From Cryptomeria japonica (taxonomy: Eukaryota > Streptophyta > Pinopsida > Cupressales > Cupressaceae), in the NCBI RefSeq assembly GCF_030272615.1, contig NC_081407.1, forward strand, positions 375,203,018-375,267,017: a stretch of DNA of 64,000 nt, in the 5' to 3' direction. Position 1 is the stretch's first letter; the number at the start of each line of letters is the position of its first letter. Both the position numbers and the translations under genes were made by a program. The notes beneath the pieces were generated by a model. It saw only the letters and a list, made by a program, of their open reading frames with translations. It was not told the origin of the DNA and did no database searches. Of the stretch, positions 55,746 to 64,000 are shown one piece after another.

Positions 55746-57070
55746 GTTTCTTCATCTAAGCAGCTTGATCTAGAGAAGGTTTTCTGGCAAGAGAATTATA
55801 TTGCTGCTTTTGGTGTGGCATGGTTGCTTTCTTGGCACAACAAATATGATTGTTCTCGCTCCTTTAAGAACCGCCATTACAAAAAGTTGCCTATGTATTG
55901 TGTGATCATGTTCATTCTTAAGTCCAGACAATAGAAACGGGTCGTAATCGAGTATTTTCCCTTCATTTTGTATGCTTTGTGGTTTCTTTCACAATGTTTT
56001 TTGGTGATGCTTTCAAGAGTTATTTAGGATTCGTATGATTAGGTTGATGCCACCTATGAAAAATATGAAACATATATCGTACCAGAGGGGTTTGGAGTTT
56101 AAAAGGGCTTTATTTGCTTGTTATGGGCTTTTCCTTTAAAGTTCAGTTTCTTTGAGTTGGGTGTGCAACAGGTTTAATATTTGCTTGCCTGTATTTTGGT
56201 AGTTGTAGATAATATTGTGATTTCTGTCTCCACGTTTAAGAAATTATAGAATTGTGCATAAGGGTGAAGAATAGTATTGCTACATTTTTAACTTCCTTCA
56301 TTGAAAAATCCACAAGAGCTATGGCCTACAAATGTCGACTTTCTTTCTTTATGATAGATTGCATCGATAGCTCTTCCCAATCTAGGTAAGGGCGATAAGG
56401 TAATGGACACGACCAAATAGCTTTCAACCCTAGGAACTGGCTCTTCGACTAGCCCACATCATCACCTTTAATTTATCGGGGCCACCCACCTCTTGGAATG
56501 AATCGATCAGGAGAGGGACGGCTTGTGAAGTAGAGGATGGATTCCTCCCTTATTCCTGCCTCGCCAAGTATGAGCTGCCCCTCCCTCTATTCAATAATGT
56601 CGATAGGGTCCCTTTCTCATCATTGTTTCTTCTAATCATATTGAAACACCTCTCCAGAAATTTGAACCAACATTAAAAAAACCTTTAACAGTGAAACCCC
56701 ATTTTTGTGCACTATTAGAATACATTGATGAAACATTTCACTATGAGAAAGTATTTATTTTTTAAACTTTTAAAAATCAAAATATGGCAAAATGGTTTCA
56801 ACCAAAGTAAAAAATTACCTTGATGCATTTCCTCAAAGCATAATCACATAGATTGTCATGTAGTAAGATGCATAGTGTTTAAACTATGGAGAGGAATTTT
56901 TGAAGTTTAAAATATGAGGATTGCCTCAAACTAAATGCTATAAGAACATAATAATAATTATTATTCTTATAAGGAAATGAACCCAAAATATAATAACTAA
57001 GCACCTTGCACCCGTTACCGTGAATCAGGAAAATTAAATGGAAATTAAACCTTACCAATATGATCAATAT
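55746..57070. other. Intergenic DNA inside the duplicated zone
   Basis: No ORF with motifs. A more GC-rich part at 56330-56600 shows no recognised gene. Confidence 0.45.
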
Positions 57071-58225
57071 TGAATTTATGGTATTGATTGGTTTTCCCCA
57101 CCAACTGCTACCAGAAAAAAGAGCCTAATGATAATTGAAAAAATATGCATTTTATCAAGTCATTTCTTAGCCAAACATGCGATTATCAGCAAGCCTGCAT
57201 CTTTAGTTTTCATTTTATATTCCATAATGTTTATAAGACTATGACAGAATATCCATCTAGATATAGATACATTTTTGTGGCCTCTCCTAGCATTATCCTC
57301 CTTGTATACTAGTTTGTTTTTCTGGATTCGATTGTGTGTATTTTTTTCCCATCAACGTTTCGAATCACACTCCGTGATTCATCATCAGGATGAAAAGAAT
57401 TCCAAAGATATGAAATATCATATCTTCCGTGATTCATCTTTCATATCTTTGGAATTATTTTCATCCTGATGATGAATCACAGAGTGTGATTCAAAATGTT
57501 GATGGGAAAAAAATACACACAATCGAATCCAGAAAAACAAACTAGTATACAATATGGATTGTGGAAATCTCATAGCTTTAATTATCCTCCTTGTCTGAAA
57601 ATAGCACAATAGGTTTGCAGACAGTCATATATCTATCTATCTATCTATATATATCTGTGTGTATGTATTTATGTATACGTATATATAAATATATCTACTT
57701 ATGTTTATATAAACTTATGCATATATCCATATATACATACGTGCTTGTGCATCGATATATCCATGTCCATACATACATATCCATGTATATGTGCATGTAT
57801 ATATATACATACATATTTATGTTTCTAAATACACATGCATATGGATCTCTATGTCTGTGCATGCAAATATATAGCTTTGTATATATATATATATAAATAT
57901 TTGTTAATTAAAATAGATTATGTATTTAAAGTTGGAGACAAGCTTAATTGCTTCTTACAATTTGATTAATAAACTTAAAGTTGTTGAAATTATTTGCTAT
58001 AGCTAGATAGCTGGAATATTCCAAAGCATAGAGATGCAATTACGTCACAAATCTATTATGTAATGATACCCATTTTTCCTTAGAGTAACTGTTTGATTGG
58101 TTGAATCTTGATAAATATTCATTCGATAATAGTATGGCACTCGCAAACTAAATTAATAGTAAATTAGAATAGATGATGTTTTATATTCAGCTTTTGTGAG
58201 TTCACTTGACACAAAGCTTAAGCCT
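57071..58225 (+). repeat. Repeat unit R1, carrying the palindrome insertion
   Basis: Markers in order: TATTGATTGGTTTTCCCCAC, TCATTTCTTAGCCAAACA, ATCCATCTAGATATAGATAC, GCACAATAGGT, a TA/TG-rich microsatellite, TGGAGACAAGCTTAA, AGCTAGATAGCTGGAATATT and GATTGGTTGAATCTTGATAA. The same order recurs in the R2, R3 and R4 units. Confidence 0.87.
57306..57580. mobile_element. 275-bp palindromic insertion with 14-bp direct repeats
   Basis: Arms 57304-57415 and 57439-57550 pair with about four mismatches in 111 nt around a 24-nt loop, which itself repeats part of the arm (CCGTGATTCATC). The arms contain the recurrent core as GTGATTCATCATCAGGATGA. ATTATCCTCCTTGT lies on both sides (57292-57305 and 57581-57594), while sister repeat units have it once and no insert. 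A 30-nt non-palindromic tail (57551-57580) lies on one side only. A 14-bp duplication and a one-sided tail fit retroposition better than a classical TIR transposon. A Stowaway-like MITE with TSD TA is the alternative. Confidence 0.8.
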
Positions 58226-59895
58226 CTCCTAACATTATCCTCCTTGTCTGAAAATAGCACAATAGGTCTACAGACAGTCATATATATATATATCTGTGTG
58301 CATGTATTTATGTATACGTATATATAAATATATCTTCTTATTTATATATATACTTATGCATATATTCGTATATACATGTGTGCTTGTGCATTTGGGTGAA
58401 CTCATAATAATGGTTCCCAGTTTTTTGCCACTTTTGACACTGAGATAAACATTTTTAAAATAATCTTCAACTCTCGACAACTATAACTTTTAAAATATTA
58501 ATAATTTGAAGATGATGTAAATTAGTTATTTGTATCATTTTGTCTATAGATTATATATATATATTTTTTCCAAATTTTTTGAAGATTTTGTTTTAAATTT
58601 TTCCATCTCCCTCGAAAAGTAGTTTATTTTTTAATAGTGATGTGCCTCCTGAAACGCATAATTCTTTTTTCTATAAATGATAAAAACTCAATTCTTTCGA
58701 ATTTTGTTTTTAACATCAATATCCAAGGATTATTGTTGATTTGATAGTGATATGTTGAATATTTTTTATTTTATTAAGTTTTGAAGTCTGACTAATTATA
58801 TTTTAGACATAGGTGTACGTTTGAACACATAACTTGTTTTATTATCTATATATATTAATAAATTCATTTTTTTTTGGTTAGAAAGAAGACATCAATACCT
58901 AGGGCATATATATTTTTCAGAATTTTTTTGAATTAGTTTACTATTTTTCCCAATGCGTTGAACAGAGAAATTCATGTCTGGTGAAAAACAAGTTCATAAT
59001 AAACTCAATATGTAATAAAATCATAGTCATTGGAAATATTTCTTCGACTACCATAATACATTTTGGGTTCTCAAGATCATTCCATTTTAGCCTTCAACAA
59101 GAGGTTTGAAGGCCAAACATCTACTAAAAATTGTAGAAAGTTCAAGAGAAGTGTAAAAAAAGGGGTTCTAACAAAGGGGGGTTCGAGAAAACCCCCCCAA
59201 TATAATTAAAAATCGACATAAAAAAGCGTTTAAAGGTGGTTCAATTGAAAGAGGGGGTTTGAGCGAAGTGGGGGAGTTCGAGCGAACCCCAAAGGGTAGT
59301 TCATTCGAACACCCCCACTTTGATCGAACCCCCTCTAAATTTTTTTTCCTACCATCGCATTTTTCCTTCGTGGGTGAAAGTGGGAACCATTATTGTGAAC
59401 TCACCCATCTATATATCCATGTCCATACATACATATCCATGTATATGTGCATGTATTTATATACATACATATTTATGTTTCTACATACACATGCATATGG
59501 ATCTCTATGTCTGTGCATGCAAATATATAGCTTTGTATATATATAAATATATTTGTTCATTGAAATGGATTATATATTTAAAGTTGGAGACAAGCTTAAC
59601 TGCTTCTTACAATTTGATTAATGAACTTAAAGTTGTTGAAATTATTCACTATAGCTAGATAGCTGGAATATTCCAAAGCATAGAGATGCAATTACAAGTT
59701 TTGTCACAAATCTATTATTTAATGATATCCATTTGTTCTTAGAGTAACTGTTTGATTGGTTGAATCTTGATAAATATTCGTTCGATAATAGTATGGCACT
59801 TGCAAACTAAAGTAATAGTAAATTAGAATAGATGATGTTTTATATTCAAATTTTGTGAGTTCACTTAACACAAAGCTTAAGCCTCTATCATGAAC
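58226..59895 (+). repeat. Repeat unit R2, split by a TIR element
   Basis: Starts CTAACATTATCCTCCTTGTC and is cut at about 58392 within the microsatellite. It resumes at 59408 (CTATATATCCATGTCC) and continues to AAGCTTAAGCCTC at about 59885. Confidence 0.87.
58393..59407. mobile_element. 1.0-kb non-autonomous element with 27-bp terminal inverted repeats
   Basis: The left end begins TGGGTGAACTCATAATAATG and the right end read in reverse begins TGGGTGAGTTCACAATAATG; both go on to GTTCCCA (24 of 27 identical, all differences transitions). Flanking sequence joins to match the uninterrupted sister units, so this is an insertion. The TSD is not resolvable by eye (1-3 bp). No transposase frame is present. 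The right third (59160-59330) holds a cluster of GTTCGA/TCGAAC words beside C or G runs. Confidence 0.8.
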
Positions 59896-59903
59896 GACTT
59901 TTC

Positions 59904-60233
59904 GTGGGGGCATTTATGCCCGGAAAATTGTCAGTATCCCGAAATTTTTTTAAAAATGGGAATGACAAAATTTGTTAATGGTGAAATGCGAGTTACGAGG
60001 TATTCAATGTTATTTTACATCAATCAAATGAGTTACATGGTATTAAATGTTATTTTATCAAGTCATTTCTTGGCCAAACACAGGATTATCAGCAAGCCTG
60101 CATCTTTAGTTTTCATTTTATATTCCATAATGTTTATAATGGCAAAATATCCATCTAGATATAGATACATTTTCATGGCCTCTCCTAACTTTATCCTCCT
60201 TGTCCAAAAATAACACAATAGGTCTACAGACAG

Positions 60234-60273
<40 letters not shown>

Positions 60274-60840
60274 GTGTGTGTATGTATTTATGTATACGTA
60301 TATATAAATATATCTATTTATGTGTATATATACTTATGCATATATCCGTATATACATACCTGCTTGTGCACCTATATATCCATGTATATGTACAAATATA
60401 TATATAAATACATATTTATGTTTCTACATACACATGCATATGGATCTCTATGTCTGTGCATGCAAATATATAGCTTTGTATATATATATAAATATATTTG
60501 TTCATTAAAATGGATTATATATTTAAGGTTGGAGACAAGCTTAACTTCTTCTTACAATTTGATTAATAAACTTAAAGTTGTTGAAATTCTTCACTATACC
60601 TAGATAGGTGGAATATTCCAAAGCATAGAGATGCAATTACAAGTTCTGTCACAAATCTATTATTTATTGATAGCCATTTGTTCTTAAAGTAACTGTTTGA
60701 TTGGTTGAATCTTGATAAATATTCGTTCGATAATAGTATGGCACTTGCAAACTAAAGTAATAGTAAATTAGAATAGATGATGTTTTATATTCAGATTTTG
60801 TGAGTTCACTTGACACAAAGATTAAGCCTCTATCATGAGG
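59904..60840 (+). repeat. Repeat unit R3 (complete, about 0.94 kb)
   Basis: GTGGGGGCATTTATGCCC at 59904 runs after about 150 bp directly into the TCATTTCTTGGCC marker, then the microsatellite with a TA run near 60236-60271, and ends at AAGCCTCTATCATGAGG. The part corresponding to 55480-57150 is missing here. Confidence 0.88.
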
Positions 60841-61240
60841 AAAACTGATTAAACCATATTTCAAATTTTATATATTTACCTCATCTCCAAAAGATATGAT
60901 GGGTATCACTGGAAACTCAATGTTTCAATTGTGCTCAAAGTTTCAGTATAGAAAACCTCATGAACAAAACGAATTAAGTGAAATGTATTTGTTTTGAAAT
61001 CTCTCCATATTTGATTGTTGCCACCCATTGTAAAATGCCCTATTGTTTATTGTCCATCTCAATAAATGACTGGGAAATTTAATCATCTTTATTGAATTTT
61101 ATTGCAATGGGTTGTATAATTATACTTGGAGCCTAGCTCGACTACTCCTTGCATTCAAGTTAATTACGATTGGTGCATAACAAGTAGGTTTTAATAGTTT
61201 CCTTCGGTTAGCCTGCTGTTGCCTAGCATCTACTTTGCAG
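60841..61240. other. Intergenic spacer
   Basis: No recognised feature. Confidence 0.45.
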
Positions 61241-61860
61241 TTTTCGCCAACTAGGCAGATTTAGAAACTAAAGAACCAACTTCCCTAATTGTTTTGTATT
61301 CATTGCCTCCTTTTTTACTTAGATAGCTAGATTTTAAAACTGAAGATTCAACTTTGCTCATAATTTTGTGTCTCTTGCCTCCGGCTGTTTTCTTGCTTGT
61401 CTTGGTTGTGACCCCTTTTCTTGGGCCTAGAAGGTGAATTTTAAAACTGAACAACTAGCTCAACTAATAGTTTTTTGTTTATTGCCAATCGTCTTTGGAT
61501 CAAGTAGACAGAGTTAAGAACTAAGAACCAACTTAGCTGATAAGCTTGTATTTTTTACCTCTATTTTTTTCTCAAGTAGGTAGATTTAAAAATAAAAAAA
61601 CACCTTGGTTGATTATTTTGTATTTGTTGCCTCTTTTTGGGGCCAACTAGGTGGATTTAAAAAACTAAACAACCTTCTTGCCTAATACTTTTGTGCTTGT
61701 TACGGAGTTAAAAACTGAGAACCAACTTAGCTGATAAGTTTGTATTTTTTACCTCTAATTTTTTGTCAAGTAGGTAGATTTAAAAATTAAAAAACTAAAC
61801 AGCCATCTTGCCTAATACTTTTGTGCTTGTTATTTGCTTTTCTAACTGAGAGATAATGAA
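61241..61860 (+). repeat. Diverged minisatellite block 1, about 70-80 bp units
   Basis: Reiterates CAACTAGG-AGATTTA-AAACT-AAGAACCAACTT followed by a T-rich phrase ending TTTGT and TTGCCTC. About eight degenerate units are visible. Confidence 0.8.
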
Positions 61861-61924
61861 AAGAACACTTGCGGTTTTTTTTTGTGTATGGCCAATTAAC
61901 CGTTGATGCATCATTCTAATTTGA

Positions 61925-62640
61925 TTTGAATTTATCATATTGATTGGTTTTCCCCACCACCTGCTACCAAAAAAAGACAACCTAGTCATAATTGAAAAAA
62001 AGTGCATTCGTTGAAATCATTTCTTAGCAAAACACAAGATTATTAGCTACCCTAAACCTTTACTTTTGATTTTATATTTCATAATGTTTATATGACAATG
62101 ACAGAATATTAATCTAGATATAGATACGTTTTGTGGCCTCTCCTGACATTATCCTCCTCATCCTAAAATAGTAGAATAGGTCTGTAGCCAGTCATATATA
62201 TATATATTTGTGTGTCTATGCATTTATGTATACGTATATATAAATATATCTATTTATGTTTGTATATGCTTATGCATATATCCATATATACATACATGCT
62301 TGTCCATCTATATATCCATGTACATACATACATATCTATGTATATGTATATGTATATATACATACATATTTATATTTCTACATATAGATGCATATAGATT
62401 TTTATGCCTGTGCATGCAAATATATAGTTTTATGCTTATGCATATATCCATATATACATACATGCTTGTGCATCTATATATCCATGTACATACATACATA
62501 TCTATGTATATGTATATGTATATATATACATACATATTTATGTTTCTACATACAGATGCATATGGATTTCTATGTCTGTGCATGCAGATATATAGCTATA
62601 TATATATATATATATAAATATACCTATATCTATTAGCTTT
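61925..62640 (+). repeat. Repeat unit R4, partial
   Basis: Starts TTTGAATTTATCATATTG with the same markers as R1 through the microsatellite. Inside, a segment around CATATATCCATATATACATAC is tandemly duplicated (about 62274 and 62443). It lacks the TGGAGACAAGC part. Confidence 0.82.
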
Positions 62641-62641
62641 A

Positions 62642-63110
62642 GTGGGGGCATTTATGCCCAGAAAATTGTCCTTATTCCAGTTTTTTTTTCCTAATGGGGA
62701 ACAACAAATTTGTTAGCAGTGACCTTATGAAAATGTGATTTACAACTTGTTCATGAGTAATAAATAAATTGTGGTTAAAGCAGTGGATGCACGACAAAAT
62801 GTGTTGCTTGAAAATTCCTTACGTACACGGGCTTCTGCTAGATTTGGCTATGCTTTCAAATACTTGCAAAAGGGAATTTCCATACTCTAATTAAATGTAG
62901 TCCACTCCTTCATGGTCATTTGATTTTCTCTCAGTTGCCTGCTCCCACAAGAAAGACATCATTCCATTTCCCTAATTTATTAAATTGTGCTAAGTTGTAA
63001 GTAGTACATTCTATGTGAATTTCCAGCAAAATTAATTTGACATTATTCTTGATTTGGCTTGAACATTGATGGGTCATGCGTTGAACATTGATACAATTTG
63101 CCCTGCCTGT
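62642..63110 (+). repeat. Segmental duplication, copy 2 (partner 55317-55745)
   Basis: GTGGGGGCATTTATGCCC, then GCTAGATTTGGCTATGCTTT near 62838 and GTAGTACATTCTATGTGAAT near 63001. An extra piece near 62905-62985 is absent from copy 1. Confidence 0.83.
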
Positions 63111-63269
63111 ACTTCAGCTTTGTTGGTTGCTCTGTTTAGTTTTCGTAGATAAAATATATTTCTTTGGAATTGTGGGTTTCAAATTGATTTTTTAATGTAA
63201 GAAAAAATGTTCACAACTTCACACTTATTAGAATATGTCAAAGTTGTGAGTCTTTTTTCAAAAGGTTAC
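63111..63269. other. Short spacer
   Basis: No recognised feature. Confidence 0.4.
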
Positions 63270-63600
63270 TAAAGAAGCAACTTAACTCATAATTTTGTGT
63301 CTGTTGCCTCCAGTTGTCTTTACACTTTTTCTAATTATGACCCCTTTTCTTGGGCCTAGTAGGCAAACTTTAAAACTGAAGAACTAGCTCAACTGAAAGT
63401 TTTGCATTTATTGTCAAGCTTATTTGGGTCAACTAGGCGAAGTTAAAAACTAAGAAGCAACTTAGCTGATAGGTTTGTATTTTTCACCTCTATTTTTTTG
63501 TCAAGTAGGCAAATTTCAAAATTAAAAAGCCACCTTGCTTGATAATTTTGTGTTTGTTACCTCTTTTTTGGGCTGCCTGTAATTTTGTATTTTGTTACCT
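63270..63600 (+). repeat. Diverged minisatellite block 2
   Basis: Four to five units of the same family as 61241-61860. Both blocks contain ACCCCTTTTCTTGGGCCTAG, showing one duplicated origin. Confidence 0.8.
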
Positions 63601-64000
63601 TGGAAAAATAGGAAACAAATCTTTGAATTTGTTGGGCAGTCAAAGTTTGCATGTATAATTTGCATGTATATTAATCTCAATATTTATGAATGTTTGTTTT
63701 TTATGTTTCACTTTCCTTTGGAGGATTTATTTGAATATGCTATTCAACCTTTCTTTATGATACTTATTGTGAAGAGCATTAAGCACTATGTCATCTTCTA
63801 CCATCTCTCCTGCTCCATCACAACAGCCTCCCCTAGATACTTCGGTAAGATAATCCATTCTATGTTGTTGCAAATTTAAAGATATGAGCATTCTTTTGGG
63901 TGTTTCAGCAACACAAAAAACATTACTTGTATGCATGTTTCACTACATCCACATAGTTGTCATCATTCCCATGTTTCATAGTCTGGACATATATTCTATC
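63601..64000. other. Window end, unassigned
   Basis: A 95-codon open frame on the + strand (63592-63879) has no recognised motif and no support as a gene. Confidence 0.4.

Noticed and set aside
57591..62636. Tyr/Ile/Met/Cys-rich open frames over the 57-62 kb repeats
   Set aside because: They read the TATA/CATA/TGTA microsatellite of the repeat units, are open in several frames, and recur with the repeat.

Overview
This is plant nuclear DNA, most likely from a gymnosperm (conifer-like) genome. It shows plant Ty1/copia elements using an initiator-Met tRNA primer site, plant L1-type LINEs with a C-terminal RNase H, a plant BURP-domain gene and a plant CYP71-clan P450 relic, set in AT-rich, repeat-filled DNA. 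The conifer assignment is an inference from this make-up; I cannot confirm the species. One host gene looks intact: a two-exon BURP-domain gene on the minus strand at 26256-27351. A second host gene, the P450 at 2341-3220, is broken.

Layout. 1-2340: 3' half of copia element A, whose LTR ends inside the P450 pseudogene. 4087-4303: a tRNA-derived SINE with a perfect 18-bp target-site duplication (TSD). 4986-5805 and 12443-12680: one GA-rich low-complexity tract split by copia element B (5811-12437, minus strand, 5-bp TSD GTAGA). 13595-14162: more GA-rich tandem repeat. 14675-20939: a full-length LINE (LINE 1). 20956-26100: AT-rich DNA with one clear hairpin. 26256-27351: the BURP gene. 28264-30145: tandem and foldback repeats, including a 195-bp array with a telomere-like motif. 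30507-43558: a second LINE (LINE 2, 12-bp TSD) interrupted in its ORF2 by copia element C (36070-42786). 45613-54968: a very large inverted repeat with arms of about 2 kb around a 5.4-kb spacer. 55317-63600: a patchwork of segmental and tandem duplications carrying two structured insertions, a 275-bp near-perfect palindrome with a 14-bp direct repeat and a 1.0-kb element with 27-bp terminal inverted repeats.

Themes. The retroelement reading frames mostly survive but are riddled with premature stops. These are overwhelmingly TAG at positions where CAG (Gln) or TGG (Trp) would be expected, the pattern left by C-to-T decay of methylated cytosine. Both LINEs join ORF1 to ORF2 by an overlapping stop/start (ATGA and TAATG). 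A 20-nt core related to GTGATCCATCATTAGGATGA recurs at four places, each time inside an inverted-repeat structure. That core and the two structured insertions are the best candidates for something not yet described. I found no RNA gene apart from the SINE's tRNA-like head, and no CRISPR array or bacterial-type system.
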